A stretch of DNA of 64,000 nt from Aquimarina sp. RZ0. GTDB lineage: Bacteria; Bacteroidota; Bacteroidia; Flavobacteriales; Flavobacteriaceae. A program made the translations under genes and the position numbers. Below are positions 9,023 through 18,455 of this stretch, one piece after another; position 1 is the stretch's first letter, and every line of letters starts with the position of its first letter. The stretch covers positions 39,783 through 103,782 of the forward strand of contig NZ_VTZU01000015.1 in assembly GCF_008370685.1 (NCBI RefSeq), written 5' to 3'. The notes beneath the pieces were generated by a model. The model was not told where the DNA came from, ran no database searches, and saw only the letters and a program-made list of their open reading frames with translations.

Positions 9023-9796
9023 CTATTTTAACATTCCTTGCGCTCTGCCTAAATGAACATCTACCTGGTTTGCTTCCACACTTTTAGAAAATTCTTCTTT
9101 TATTTTTTCTAAATGTGTAATTGCTACCTGAGGTTTATCAAGAGAGATGGCTGTAATTGCAGCTTTTAATAAAAACTTAGGCGTAGTAAAGTCATTATTT
9201 TTTGCCTTTGCTGCTTTTTCATAATACCCTAATGCTTCTGACATCTGATCTAGTTGCGCAAAAGCATCTCCTATACCTCCTAGTGCCAAAGGACCTAACA
9301 TCTCATCATCACTCTTAAAGTCATCCAGATAATTAATAGCGTCCTGATACTTATTCATATTGAGATATGAAAATCCAGCATAATATTTTGCAAGATTAGC
9401 AGCATCTGTACCACCATAATTTTCTATGATTTCTAAAAAACCATATTTACCTTCGCCTCCATTAAGTGCTAATGTATATAAAGAGTCACTGACAGTAGTA
9501 TTTCCGTTTACTGCATTATCAAAATATTGTTGTGCCTGGAACATTTCGTTCGAAGCTTCTTGTTCTTTAGGTTCCTGAATATATTTTTGATATCCCAGCC
9601 ATCCTAAAACAACGACAGCTATAGCTCCAACAAAAATGAATATATATTTCTGATTAGCAGCAACCCACTCTTCTGTCCGGGAAGCTCCCTCATCCAAAGT
9701 ATTAAATACTTCAGCAGTTGTAGAATTATCTTCTAGTTGTTCTACTTCTTCTTCTTTATTCTTTGGTTTGTATCCTCGTTTCTTATAAGTTGCCAT
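9023..9796 (-). CDS. Membrane-anchored tetratricopeptide-repeat protein
   Basis: 257 residues. A short charged N-terminal region is followed by one membrane helix (about residues 52-69) and then TPR-like helical pairs with typical small/aromatic positions (YYAGFSYLNMNKYQDAINYL; LGGIGDAFAQLDQMSEALGYY). The topology, with an inner-membrane anchor and a periplasmic TPR part, resembles YfgM-like proteins that assist periplasmic folding, but that role is inference. It reads away from recF, with 136 bases between the two divergent starts holding both promoters. Confidence 0.8.
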   Translation of the reverse strand: MATYKKRGYKPKNKEEEVEQLEDNSTTAEVFNTLDEGASRTEEWVAANQKYIFIFVGAIAVVVLGWLGYQKYIQEPKEQEASNEMFQAQQYFDNAVNGNTTVSDSLYTLALNGGEGKYGFLEIIENYGGTDAANLAKYYAGFSYLNMNKYQDAINYLDDFKSDDEMLGPLALGGIGDAFAQLDQMSEALGYYEKAAKAKNNDFTTPKFLLKAAITAISLDKPQVAITHLEKIKEEFSKSVEANQVDVHLGRAQGMLK

Positions 9797-9932
9797 AAGT
9801 TGATTTTAATGAAACGCAAAAATAAAATTTTTATTCATAATTAAAAGCGAAAATATTTGTTATTTTTCAATATTTTGCACTTCATATTTAAGAATTCCTC
9901 TATATTTATTATTTACTGACGATCAGTGTTTT

Positions 9933-11015
9933 ATGATTTTGAAAATGCTTTCCCTAATCAATTATAAAAATTTTGAATCTATCAATTTTGAATTTGATGA
10001 TAAGATAAATTGTTTTGTTGGTGATAATGGAGTAGGAAAAACGAATATTCTGGATGCTATTTACCATTTATCTTTTGGCAAAAGCTATTTTAATCCAATT
10101 ACTAGACAAAATATAAAGCATGATGCAGATTTTTTTGTAGTAGAAGGGATTTATGAAAAAGCCAACCGTGAAGAAAAGGTACTTGTCAGTGCTAAAAGAA
10201 ATCAAAAAAAAGTAATCAAACGTAATGCTAAAGCCTATGAAACATTTAGTGAGCATATTGGCTTTCTTCCTTTGGTTATTATTTCTCCTGCTGATCGTGA
10301 CTTAATCACCGATGGTAGTGATACGCGTCGCAAATTTATTGACGGTGTCATATCACAAAGTGATCGCAGCTACCTTACGACTTTATTAAAGTACTCAAAA
10401 GTGGTATCACAACGCAATTCATTATTAAAATATTTTGCTGCCAACAATACTTTTGATTCCATTACTTTGGATATCTATAATCAGCAACTTCATGAATTAG
10501 GGACTTTTGTTTATCAAAAAAGAGCCACTTTTCTTGAAATATTTATACCTATATTTATAGAACGTTATGCTGCGATAAGTTCTGGAGAAGAAAAAGTCTC
10601 ATTATCATACCAAAGCAAATTATCAGAAAACGATCTGTTGATACTTCTGGAACAAAATTTAGCAAAGGATAGAATCCTACAATATACGAGTGTAGGGATT
10701 CATAAAGATGATTTATCTTTTGAGATCAATGAATATCCAATCAAAAAATTTGGCAGTCAAGGACAACAAAAATCTTTTTTAATAGCTCTAAAACTTGCGC
10801 AATTTGACTTTATAAAAAAACAAAGTAAGGTACACCCTTTATTACTTCTTGATGATATTTTTGATAAACTAGATGAAAAACGTGTTGAACATATTATAAA
10901 ACTTGTAGGAGATCAGAATTTTGGTCAACTATTTATTAGTGACACCCATGCCGATCGAACAGAAAATGTGGTAAAAAAAATATCTCAGTCCTATAAAATC
11001 ATCAGATTAACATAG
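9933..11015 (+). CDS. recF: DNA replication and repair protein RecF
   Basis: SMC-like ATPase that helps load RecA at gaps. 360 residues. The Walker A is GDNGVGKTN (about residues 30-38), the ABC-type signature is [10 protein letters not shown], and Walker B is [15 protein letters not shown] followed by the D-loop. The start gives the canonical [16 protein letters not shown] opening a few residues in. It is followed by a small lipoprotein and a DciA-like gene on the same strand. Confidence 0.95.
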   Translation: MILKMLSLINYKNFESINFEFDDKINCFVGDNGVGKTNILDAIYHLSFGKSYFNPITRQNIKHDADFFVVEGIYEKANREEKVLVSAKRNQKKVIKRNAKAYETFSEHIGFLPLVIISPADRDLITDGSDTRRKFIDGVISQSDRSYLTTLLKYSKVVSQRNSLLKYFAANNTFDSITLDIYNQQLHELGTFVYQKRATFLEIFIPIFIERYAAISSGEEKVSLSYQSKLSENDLLILLEQNLAKDRILQYTSVGIHKDDLSFEINEYPIKKFGSQGQQKSFLIALKLAQFDFIKKQSKVHPLLLLDDIFDKLDEKRVEHIIKLVGDQNFGQLFISDTHADRTENVVKKISQSYKIIRLT

Positions 11016-11079
11016 AGTGATCTATACTTTTTTTTAATTTCTGGTAAAAAGTATACAACAATTCAATAAAATAATACGT

Positions 11080-11496
11080 ATGCAGAAAACCCTTTTAAAT
11101 ATAATCGCAATAGTCTCGATCCTCTCTTGTTCCTCTCCTAAACCAGAAACATATATTGACTACATCAATGGATATTGGGAAATCGAAAAAGTAGTTACAA
11201 AAGAGGGGAAGGAAAAACAATATAACTTTAATCAGCATATTGATTTTTTTGAAGTCACAGAAATGAAAGGAGTACGTAAGAAAGTACAACCTACATTAGA
11301 TGGTAAATATATAAGCACCAATCATAGCGAAAGAGTAACGCTAAAAATAGAGAACGACAGCCTAAGAATCTATTATAAAACTCAACTCGCCACCTGGAAA
11401 GAAACTATCATTTCTGCAAAAGAAAATCAAATGATTTTAAAAAATGAAGCAGGAAACCTTTACTTTTATAAATCTCATACAAGAATACAATTATAA
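11080..11496 (+). CDS. Small lipoprotein of unknown function
   Basis: 138 residues beginning with a hydrophobic signal and a lipobox (IVSILSCSS), so it is probably a lipid-anchored envelope protein. The mature part has alternating hydrophobic and charged strands and a WEIEKV segment that suggests a small lipocalin-like or beta-sandwich fold, as in flavobacterial lipoproteins of the same size. No catalytic motif is visible. It sits between recF and the DciA-like gene, with only 8 bases to the latter. Confidence 0.75.
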   Translation: MQKTLLNIIAIVSILSCSSPKPETYIDYINGYWEIEKVVTKEGKEKQYNFNQHIDFFEVTEMKGVRKKVQPTLDGKYISTNHSERVTLKIENDSLRIYYKTQLATWKETIISAKENQMILKNEAGNLYFYKSHTRIQL

Positions 11497-11504
11497 AGAT
11501 ATAC

Positions 11505-11798
11505 ATGGCAAGACAAAATGATCATCAGTTATTAAGTGACGTTCTTAAGGAATTTGTCAGTAAAAATAAATTACAGAAAGGTTTGGATAAGGTAGAAGTG
11601 CGTGACGCCTGGGAGCAGATCATGGGACCTGCTATTACAAAATACACCAGGAATGTCAAATTAGATCGTGATACTTTATATATAGAACTTACATCTTCTG
11701 TACTTAGAGAAGAATTAAGTTACGGAAAAGAGAAAATTATCTATAACCTTAATGAAGCTATGAATCGTGACCTTATTAAAAAATTAGTTTTGCGCTAA
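11505..11798 (+). CDS. DUF721 (DciA-like) protein
   Basis: 97 residues. The family pattern is clear: DVLKEFVSKNKLQKGLDKVEVRDAWEQIMGP, then LYIELTSSVLREELSYGKEKIIYNLN. DUF721/DciA proteins load the replicative helicase in bacteria that lack DnaC, and the gene commonly lies next to recF in Bacteroidota, as here. The helicase gene dnaB is present elsewhere in this window (41829-43373). The motif span quoted is split across two conserved blocks. Confidence 0.85.
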   Translation: MARQNDHQLLSDVLKEFVSKNKLQKGLDKVEVRDAWEQIMGPAITKYTRNVKLDRDTLYIELTSSVLREELSYGKEKIIYNLNEAMNRDLIKKLVLR

Positions 11799-11923
11799 TT
11801 GAAACCTTTCTAACTTGTTAATCTTTCTTAATTAATCTGTTTTTCAACTCATTATCAAGTAACATTTGTTGTTTTACTGACACTATTAAATAGAAGTAGT
11901 TTAATTATTTAAAACATTATAGT

Positions 11924-12079
11924 ATGTTACAAAACATTTTAAATTTAGAAGGTATTTCTGAATTTAAAAAAGAACAACAAAAGGTAATTAATGGTTGAGG
12001 CAATCTAGAAAATTGTGACAAACCTGCAACTTGGCTTTATGACGTGTCGTCTGAATGTGAATCACATTATAGTAATTAG
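11924..12079 (+). pseudogene. Double-glycine-leader peptide gene interrupted by in-frame TGA
   Basis: A short frame too small for ordinary ORF calling. It encodes a leader of the GG type (MLQNILNLEGISEFKKEQQ, then KVINGxG) and a core of about 25 residues ending at a TAG, with two cysteines (LENCDK and SSECES). At 11996-11998 a TGA replaces what should be the second Gly of the cleavage site; GGA to TGA is a single change. Such leaders are typical of Bacteroidota secreted peptides (bacteriocin-like or modified natural-product precursors) exported by peptidase-containing ABC transporters, none of which lies nearby. It is most likely a recent pseudogene or a base error; a recoded stop is possible but unsupported. 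Confidence 0.5.
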
Positions 12080-12087
12080 TAAGCTTA

Positions 12088-12115
12088 TAGAGATTGTCTT
12101 TTTTGACAACCTCTA
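12088..12115. terminator. Hairpin after the GG-leader peptide
   Basis: An 11-base stem (TAGAGATTGTC with GACAACCTCTA, one A-C mismatch on the plus strand, G-T on the minus) closes over a six-T loop. It starts 9 bases after the peptide gene's TAG and is followed by an A-rich tract. The position fits a transcription terminator of the peptide gene, or of leftward transcription given the A run. Confidence 0.5.
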
Positions 12116-12279
12116 CTTAAAAAAAATAAGATGATCTTTATTTTTTTTAAGAATTATAAATTTTACTTTATACTATCCTCTTAAAAGTTCCAGGTACATA
12201 ATGAAGTCTCGAAGTATTTAATCCTCAGAAATTAAATTGAGTTTTTTTTAGATTACTTTAATGTTTAAAACTATCAATC

Positions 12280-12672
12280 TTAGTTTTGCGCCAATCTATC
12301 CTTTACAAACTCTATTTTGGTTTTACCGTGTGGAGTTGGTCTGCCGTCTTCGCCCAAATTAACCATTGTTATATTTTCTACCTTAATAATAGTTTTTCGT
12401 GTCAATTTATTTCGTACTTCGCATTTAAGCTTTAACGATGAATTTCCAAACTTTGCTACATCCATCCCTATTTCTACAATATCTCCCTGCACTGCAGAGC
12501 TGACAAAATTAATTTCTGACATAAATTTAGTAACGACTCTCTTACTTTCTAGTTGTATCACTGCATATAGAGCTGCTTCTTCATCGATCCATTCTAATAA
12601 TCTACCGCCAAATAAAGTCTCATTGGGATTTAGATCTCCTGGCTTTACAATTTTTCTAGTATGATATCTCAT
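12280..12672 (-). CDS. Acyl-CoA thioesterase, hotdog fold
   Basis: 130 residues, the size of a single hotdog domain. The segment LNPNETLFGGRLLEWIDEEAALYA carries the Asn and the acidic residue used by YciA/BFIT-type acyl-CoA hydrolases. The later FVSSAVQGDIVEIGMDV and TIIKVENITMVNL are the usual strands. It hydrolyses acyl-CoA to free acid plus CoA in the cytoplasm; chain-length preference cannot be told. It stands alone, reading left. Confidence 0.85.
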   Translation of the reverse strand: MRYHTRKIVKPGDLNPNETLFGGRLLEWIDEEAALYAVIQLESKRVVTKFMSEINFVSSAVQGDIVEIGMDVAKFGNSSLKLKCEVRNKLTRKTIIKVENITMVNLGEDGRPTPHGKTKIEFVKDRLAQN

Positions 12673-12840
12673 ATTCTTTTTTTTACAAAATTAAGGAATA
12701 TCCATCGTTTAGATAGGTTACATCCACAGGTATAAAAAAGAATTATGGTATTCGTTATTGATCAGTACAGGAGTTTCAAAATCCTTTAATATCATTTATA
12801 ATTTTTATCATCTTGACAACTATAAATACAAGATTATCTC

Positions 12841-14298
12841 TTACTGAACCACAATTTCTTCACAAAACTCAGTCCCACTTGGGCAAGAAGAGTTCTCTGC
12901 ACGCATACATACCGTATAAGTCCCTGCGAGTTCAAACTGAAAAGTAAAAATACCATCACCATCTGAACCTCCATCAACCTCTTGCAACATATCATCTACA
13001 ATCCATTCATAGGTGATACTGTCATCGTCTTCAAAACTAGCGAAAAAACTATATTGATTATTTCCTTCTGGTTCAAAACCAAAAGAAAGGTTCGGGCAAG
13101 TTTCTTCTACTATTATTTCATTATTACAAAACTCCAAAACTTCATTATCATTAGGGCAAGATGGTACGGTTGCTCTGATACATACCGAATGCGTTCCTGG
13201 TCCAATATCAGGAATCAAACGATTATTTCCATCTGCTCCACCATCTACTTCTACAACCTGATCATTTACAACCCACTGATACGTAATATTAGAGATTCCT
13301 TCGAAATCCGCAGTCAATTCTACACCAGCAACATCTTGATTTACTTCAAAAAATAATTCTGTACATAGTTCTGGTACAACAATATTTTCACAAAATTCAG
13401 GACAAGTATCGTTTTCTGTTTTTATACATATCTTATATTCTCCTGGAGCATCAAAATTACGAACCAGCAAATTATCACCTTCATTATCGGGTCCATCTTC
13501 TTCTACAAATTCATCATCTATAAACCAGCTGTAAGTCCCAACAGTTGTTAAGTCAGGGAAAATTGCCTCGAATGTATACGCTAAGTTGTACGGATCATTC
13601 AAATTAGATGTAAAATTCAACTCTGGACATCGAGTCTCACAGGCATTTATAATTCTGTATAGCTCAAAATAAGTACTAATAGATTGTGGATTAAAATCTG
13701 GTGCTACCAAAAGATTTATAGGAAACTTAATAGTAGGCTGATACGCTGCTCCCTGATTTTGAAAAAAAGAATCAAAATCCTGGTCAGACTCTAATACAAT
13801 CCCTCTGTCATTCGAATTTATTAACGTTACAGGATACTCAAATCTAAAACATTCATTAAAAAAAGTATCAAAATCATCTCGTATCGTATTAAACTGACAT
13901 GCTCTCAACACCTCTATCAGAGCCGTTTCATCTTCTATGGTAACTTCACTATCATTCGTATTAATGACAACGTTTACTGGAAATTGCAGTCCTGTAATAT
14001 TAAAATTAACCACCTGACTCGAAATAACGCTTATTAAGCCGGCATAATTATTTATTTTAATACTAGAATCTGTATTATAACCCAGATTAATCGGATAAAC
14101 AAACTTAAAACACTGTTCGTTTTCAGATAAGAATGTTGTTCCCGAATCAAAATTATCTAATATGGTTACAACAGCAATACTGGATGTGATTTCGCCTATA
14201 TTTTCTTCTGGAAAAAAGGAATCATCGTTAACGCAAGCACTCATAAGTACTAATACTGCCAGTATTAAAAACTTCCAATATGTAGTTAAACTCTTCAA
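12841..14298 (-). CDS. Lipoprotein with two CFxFxYP modules and three cysteine-framed PKD-like repeats
   Basis: 485 residues with signal peptide and lipobox ending at Cys22 (LMSAC). Residues ~40-225 hold two related modules, each with C-F-x-F-x-Y-P (QCFKFVYP, ECFRFEYP) and ending in a cysteine (LRAC, INAC). Residues ~228-485 hold three ~85-residue repeats with a fixed frame: C-P-x-L-x-F start, a W-x-V/I-D/N-D/N centre, an Asp/Gly-rich turn, a (K/R)(T/A)-type strand after Y-x-(V/I)-C, and an end C-P-x-x-x-x-F-C. This resembles PKD/Ig-like beta-sandwiches with about four cysteines each, probably disulphide-bonded outside the cell. It is the third of three paralogues read leftward. The sigma-type element at 14323-14352 lies 25 bases upstream of the start. 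Confidence 0.8.
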   Translation of the reverse strand: MKSLTTYWKFLILAVLVLMSACVNDDSFFPEENIGEITSSIAVVTILDNFDSGTTFLSENEQCFKFVYPINLGYNTDSSIKINNYAGLISVISSQVVNFNITGLQFPVNVVINTNDSEVTIEDETALIEVLRACQFNTIRDDFDTFFNECFRFEYPVTLINSNDRGIVLESDQDFDSFFQNQGAAYQPTIKFPINLLVAPDFNPQSISTYFELYRIINACETRCPELNFTSNLNDPYNLAYTFEAIFPDLTTVGTYSWFIDDEFVEEDGPDNEGDNLLVRNFDAPGEYKICIKTENDTCPEFCENIVVPELCTELFFEVNQDVAGVELTADFEGISNITYQWVVNDQVVEVDGGADGNNRLIPDIGPGTHSVCIRATVPSCPNDNEVLEFCNNEIIVEETCPNLSFGFEPEGNNQYSFFASFEDDDSITYEWIVDDMLQEVDGGSDGDGIFTFQFELAGTYTVCMRAENSSCPSGTEFCEEIVVQ

Positions 14299-14322
14299 AA
14301 TAATTCTATTTTTATATTAAGT

Positions 14323-14352
14323 AAAACGCCTGAATACCGATCAACCCTACCT
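14323..14352 (-). promoter_or_regulatory. Putative ECF-sigma promoter of the 12841-14298 lipoprotein
   Basis: On the minus strand AGGTAGGG (14352-14345) is followed by exactly 16 bases and then CGTTTT (14328-14323). The same two boxes at the same spacing precede the other two lipoprotein genes and fecR. The downstream box is 25 bases from the start codon, so the 5' UTR would be short. Confidence 0.7.
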
Positions 14353-14484
14353 CTTTTTTTTTGATATTTCTAATAAATTTTCAGACCACAATCTAATACA
14401 TCTCTTTCTTATAAACAAAAATCATCTGGAAGTATGGCATTTCCTCCAAGTGATTTCCCTACTTAATCTAACCTAATAAACGAA

Positions 14485-15915
14485 TTATTCTATCACTAAC
14501 GTTTTACAAAATAATATACCATTAGGACAATTTTGAGTTTCGGTTGCAATACATATTTCATATGTACCTTCTTCAAACTGATGATACAAGTAATTATCTC
14601 TGTCACTGCTATCAACTATTTCTCTATCTACGACTTCTCCATTTATTAGCCATTCGTATGTAACGCCATTCAAACCATCAACATTTGTCCAAAAATTATA
14701 TCCGCTACTATCTCCTTCTTGTTCTATATCAAAATATAAATCCGGGCATGTAATAGCAGGGGCTTCGATTTCAATAATTTTACAATATGATATCCCTTCA
14801 GGACATTCTGGAGTTTCTGTTTTTAAACATACCTCATATCTTCCTGGCGCAAACTGGTAATAGAACCTATTGTTATCCCCTTGATTAGAGTCTTCTACAA
14901 AATCTCCATTAATATACCAACCTAGCCATTCTAAAACATCTGCTCCTTCAAAAGCTACCTGAAAGTAGTATGCCGGATTAGTATCATCCTGTTCTATCTC
15001 AAAATATAATTCCGGGCAAACATCATCATCTACCTTAATTTCTTTGCAATACACAACTCCATCTTGACAGTCGGATGTAAATACTTTTAAGCACACTTCG
15101 TATATTCCCCGGGTAAACTGATAGGTAAATAGTCTTATTCCTTCTTGCTCATCAGTAGTATTTTCTACTAAATCTCCATTAACATACCACTGCACTTCAT
15201 TGACCTCATCTATTTCTTCGATAACTGCTTCAAACACATACGATCCAATTGCATCTGGCTCTCTTTCTTTATCAAAAGAAATTTCAGGGCATCTATCACT
15301 TACTGCCTCTACTTCTATCACCTTGCAATAAAAAACTCCGTTTGCACACTCTTCTGTTTCTGCTTTGACACAAACTTCATACCTTCCAACTTCATCAAAT
15401 TCCCAGAATAGGTAATTATCATTATTTGTATTCTCTACTAATTCTTCGTTAATAAACCACTCAAAAGGTATTTCTTCAATTCCACGGAAATTAGCTATTA
15501 ATTTATATTGAGAAGGTCTTTCTTGTATGTGTGCATCAAAAAATAAATCAGGACAAGGATTTAATTCATCTATAATAACTTCAATTTCTTCACAAACTTC
15601 TATCAAACAAGTATCACTTGCTGCTTTTACACAAATCATATGACTTCCTTCTTCAAACCTGTAGTCAAGACTCTGATTTATAATATCGTTTAAACTTCTT
15701 ATAGTAACTTCTTCTCCGTCAATTGACCAGGAGAGTCTAACTTCTTCCTCTTTATCTAACTGAGCATAAAAACGATACACCTCACTCCCAGGTGTATTAT
15801 TAATACTTATACTCACATTAAGGCACGTTTCAAATTCTTCATTTTCATCACAAGAAATGAATCCTAATAATAGTATAAAAACTATTATACAATACATACT
15901 ACGTTTTTTCATCAT
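14485..15915 (-). CDS. Lipoprotein with five cysteine-framed PKD-like repeats
   Basis: 476 residues with a signal peptide and lipobox ending at Cys22 (GFISC). The mature protein is essentially five tandem repeats of ~85-95 residues. Repeats 2-5 begin CPDLFFD, CPEISFD, CPELYFE and CPDLYFD; each has a (W/F)-(F/Y)-(I/V)-N-(G/E) strand, then YEVC(V/L)K or YEICIA, and ends C-x-x-G-(V/I)-x-(F/Y)-C-K. Repeat 1 is the most divergent. The protein is acidic. The pattern suggests an extended, disulphide-stabilised surface rod; no enzymatic motif is seen. It has its own copy of the sigma-type element at 15979-16008, so it can be transcribed apart from its neighbours. Confidence 0.8.
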   Translation of the reverse strand: MMKKRSMYCIIVFILLLGFISCDENEEFETCLNVSISINNTPGSEVYRFYAQLDKEEEVRLSWSIDGEEVTIRSLNDIINQSLDYRFEEGSHMICVKAASDTCLIEVCEEIEVIIDELNPCPDLFFDAHIQERPSQYKLIANFRGIEEIPFEWFINEELVENTNNDNYLFWEFDEVGRYEVCVKAETEECANGVFYCKVIEVEAVSDRCPEISFDKEREPDAIGSYVFEAVIEEIDEVNEVQWYVNGDLVENTTDEQEGIRLFTYQFTRGIYEVCLKVFTSDCQDGVVYCKEIKVDDDVCPELYFEIEQDDTNPAYYFQVAFEGADVLEWLGWYINGDFVEDSNQGDNNRFYYQFAPGRYEVCLKTETPECPEGISYCKIIEIEAPAITCPDLYFDIEQEGDSSGYNFWTNVDGLNGVTYEWLINGEVVDREIVDSSDRDNYLYHQFEEGTYEICIATETQNCPNGILFCKTLVIE

Positions 15916-16454
15916 ATATAATTTTAGGGGTTATTCAATTATTGAGTGTAAAGCATAGTATTACAACCTTACAATAATAAAACGCAAAAAATAAGAAAAA
16001 CCCTACCCATTTATTTTGAAAAATCAAAAAACATTGCTTAAACCTGTTTTTTAAATCATTTAAACTTAAAAAAAATACTCAAACTACCGTTTCTACCATT
16101 CAGTTTTCGAATAATATAATATTATAGACACCTATTATGCATTTAGACATAATTATGGTAAAAAAACATCAATTCGAGACATCCAATAAAAATTTTATCC
16201 AGTGTATAAACTGACGAATCTTATCTCTAAAATGCCTAAATGCACGACGGCTTATATACTAAAAAATGTATTAAGAATTTATACGAGGATTTGATTGAAG
16301 AAGAATTATCAAATCTAAAAGAGTGATTTTTTGAAATGAAATGTAGAAAAACAGAATTGATGTTCAGTTTTTTATTGCAAAAATATTATTCTCGATATCA
16401 ATCTTTTATGTTATAAAAATCGAATCTATATAATATTTATATCAAATTAACGTC
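15916..16454. other. Intergenic region upstream of the second lipoprotein
   Basis: Apart from the promoter element at 15979-16008 I see only AT-rich DNA and short degenerate frames (for example around 16230-16325) with no recognisable product. Confidence 0.4.
15979..16008 (-). promoter_or_regulatory. Putative ECF-sigma promoter of the 14485-15915 lipoprotein
   Basis: Minus strand: GGGTAGGG (16008-16001), 16 bases, CGTTTT (15984-15979), then ATTATTG. The spacer is identical in length to the three sister sites. The downstream box is 64 bases from the ATG. Confidence 0.7.
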
Positions 16455-16620
16455 TAATACGATTTGTGATTAAAAAATTCGTATAAATTCATTGAATTAT
16501 TTTTTCTTTATGCAAGGCAAAAAAATCAAGCATAGCTATAGCTACGGTTTATTTTTTAAACGAAGTAGAAAGGAAAAAGAAACGATGAATATGCGAAATT
16601 TTTAGTTATAAATCGTATAA
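16455..16620 (-). repeat. Palindromic 166-bp element, family 1, copy A (inverted)
   Basis: The reverse complement of this stretch matches copies at 27275-27440, 37348-37513 and 59318-59483 almost base for base over 166 bp. The ends are ATACGATTT-type inverted repeats of about 25 bp, and the two halves of the element are imperfectly complementary along their whole length around a GCTATAGC centre. No open frame lies inside. It lies between two lipoprotein genes. Best read as a MITE or REP-type non-autonomous element. Confidence 0.85.
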
Positions 16621-16715
16621 AACGTTTAATTGGTAAACTCCCCCGGAGCGTTTAAATCTCGACTATCGAGTAATTGCAACAGATTCACTAATAACTTCTA
16701 AATAATACTAAAAAA

Positions 16716-16743
16716 ATAAGGTCACAAATTAATGTGACCTTAT
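16716..16743 (-). terminator. Terminator after the 16801-18279 lipoprotein gene
   Basis: A perfect 11-bp stem (ATAAGGTCACA / TGTGACCTTAT) with a six-base loop. On the minus strand the stem is followed by a run of seven T. It lies 58 bases past the stop of the leftward gene, the right place for a Rho-independent terminator. Confidence 0.75.
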
Positions 16744-16800
16744 CTCTTTTATAAATACCCAAAAAATCTATGCAGTTTTTAAGGATAATAAGACTACTTA

Positions 16801-18279
16801 TTATAATCCCTGGAAATTAATATCTATACATTTCTCTAAATTTCCACAAACACGAGAAACTCCTCTATAGCAAATCTGATACATTCCTGGTTGCGTAATA
16901 TGATCACTAAGCGCTAAGATTTGTCCTTGAGTAAGTACTGATTGTGGTATATCAACACCGTCTATCGACCAGAAAACCGTACTACGATCCATATTTAATC
17001 TGATTGTTCTGGCATCTACAAGCTCTGTAGTACCAACAACAACATATTGAACATCAAAAACAGAACAATCTGCTGAATCTGGCTCAGAAATAGTTACTTC
17101 TGAACAGTATTCTACACCTTGAGGACAATCTGCAGTTGTTGCTTTGATACAGATATTAAAAGTTCCAAAACCATAAGAGCTTATATCTAACGTATTATCA
17201 CGATCCTGACTCTGAATATCTTCTGTTTCTGCCAACTGACCATCTACAAACCACTCATAAACTGCTACATTATTGATTCCAGGGAAATTTGCAAGAATCG
17301 TAGTACCTTCAACATTAAATGATAATTGTGGACAATCATCTCCGCCTCCATTACCGTCTCCTTCTCTCACAACAACTGTATCACAGAATTCTACTCCTTG
17401 CGGGCAATCTTCTGTCGTTGCTTTTATACAAACATTATACGAACCTGGATCATATGAACCAAGAACCAATTCATTATCACGCCCCTGATTAATATCTTCT
17501 GTCTCTACCAGCTGACCATCTACAAACCACTCATAAACTGCTACATCATTTATCCCAGCGAAACTTGCTACTGCTGTAGTTCCTTCTGAGAAGAAACTTA
17601 ATGCCGGGCAATCATCTTCATCACTTTCTATAACAATGTCCTCACAATACTCAGTAAAAGTACAAAAAGCACCTTCGGAAACTAAGCAGATCTTATAAGT
17701 ACCTGGTTCTAAACTTTCCAGAGAAAATTTATTATCTCCTTGATCATTGGTACCTTCATTTTCTGTAATTACTTCATTTCCTAAAGATTCTCCTGTAACA
17801 TTCCAAGCATAAAACTTTAATGTATCAATTCCTTCAAAATCTGCAACTAAATACGCTCCTTCTTTAGTATACTTTAAATCAGGACAACCATCATTACTAG
17901 TATCTTCTTCGATTGTTATTTCCTTACAGAAATCAGTAAGAGTACAGGTTGTACTCTCAGAAACCAGACAAATCGTATATGTCCCTGGTTCTAGGTTCTC
18001 AAGAGAAAATTTATTATCCCCTTGATTATCAGTGCCTTCATTTTCTGTAATTGTTTCTTCTCCCAGAGACTCCCCTGTCACTTCCCAGGCGTAGAACTCC
18101 AGTGTTTCGGCTCCTTCAAAATTTGCTAGCAATTCTTTCCCATCTTGAGTAAAGGATAATTCTGGACAGTCTGTATCTGGATTCGGATCGACTTCTTCAT
18201 CTTCACCACAAGAGGTGAAACTTAAAATCATAGCAAAAGCTAACAGACTCCATAATTTAAGATTTTTCATTTTCATCAT
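16801..18279 (-). CDS. Lipoprotein with five cysteine-framed PKD-like repeats, next to the ECF sigma gene
   Basis: 492 residues, lipobox ending at Cys24 (SFTSC), followed by an acidic linker. Five repeats follow. Repeats 1 and 2 are nearly the same (CPELSF/CPDLKY, FYAWEVTGESLG/FYAWNVTGESLG, CLVSES/CLVSEG), and repeats 3 and 4 are nearly the same (VYEWFVDGQLVETED/VYEWFVDGQLAETED, CPQGVEFC/CPQGVEYC), so two recent internal duplications occurred. Repeat 5 is divergent (FWSIDGVDIP, CYRGVSRVC). A Gly-rich linker (GDGNGGGDD) joins repeats 3 and 4. It reads divergently from the sigma gene and has the sigma-type element at 18354-18383. Probable surface lipoprotein; ligand unknown. Confidence 0.8.
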   Translation of the reverse strand: MMKMKNLKLWSLLAFAMILSFTSCGEDEEVDPNPDTDCPELSFTQDGKELLANFEGAETLEFYAWEVTGESLGEETITENEGTDNQGDNKFSLENLEPGTYTICLVSESTTCTLTDFCKEITIEEDTSNDGCPDLKYTKEGAYLVADFEGIDTLKFYAWNVTGESLGNEVITENEGTNDQGDNKFSLESLEPGTYKICLVSEGAFCTFTEYCEDIVIESDEDDCPALSFFSEGTTAVASFAGINDVAVYEWFVDGQLVETEDINQGRDNELVLGSYDPGSYNVCIKATTEDCPQGVEFCDTVVVREGDGNGGGDDCPQLSFNVEGTTILANFPGINNVAVYEWFVDGQLAETEDIQSQDRDNTLDISSYGFGTFNICIKATTADCPQGVEYCSEVTISEPDSADCSVFDVQYVVVGTTELVDARTIRLNMDRSTVFWSIDGVDIPQSVLTQGQILALSDHITQPGMYQICYRGVSRVCGNLEKCIDINFQGL

Positions 18280-18353
18280 TTATTTTAACTTATTAATTAT
18301 TTTACGATTTTTTTGGTTGTTTACTTAAGTACCTTTTTTGTTATAACATTAAT

Positions 18354-18383
18354 AAAACGCTTTATGTATCCATCTCCCTACCC
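18354..18383 (-). promoter_or_regulatory. Putative ECF-sigma promoter of the 16801-18279 lipoprotein
   Basis: Minus strand: GGGTAGGG (18383-18376), 16-base spacer, CGTTTT (18359-18354), then ATTAATG. It lies in the divergent region upstream of the sigma gene but points left, away from it. The downstream box is 75 bases from the lipoprotein ATG. Confidence 0.7.
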
Positions 18384-18455
18384 CTTATGAAATTTTTTTT
18401 TTTATTTTTGCGACTAATAAAAAAAGTATAGACCTTGTGCCCATAATTTTCATAA

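Noticed and set aside
11996..11998. TGA in the leader peptide as selenocysteine or a reassigned codon
   Set aside because: I see no selenocysteine element after it, the replaced residue is expected to be glycine, and core genes in the window use TGA as a normal stop (for example the WbqC-family and DHH genes).
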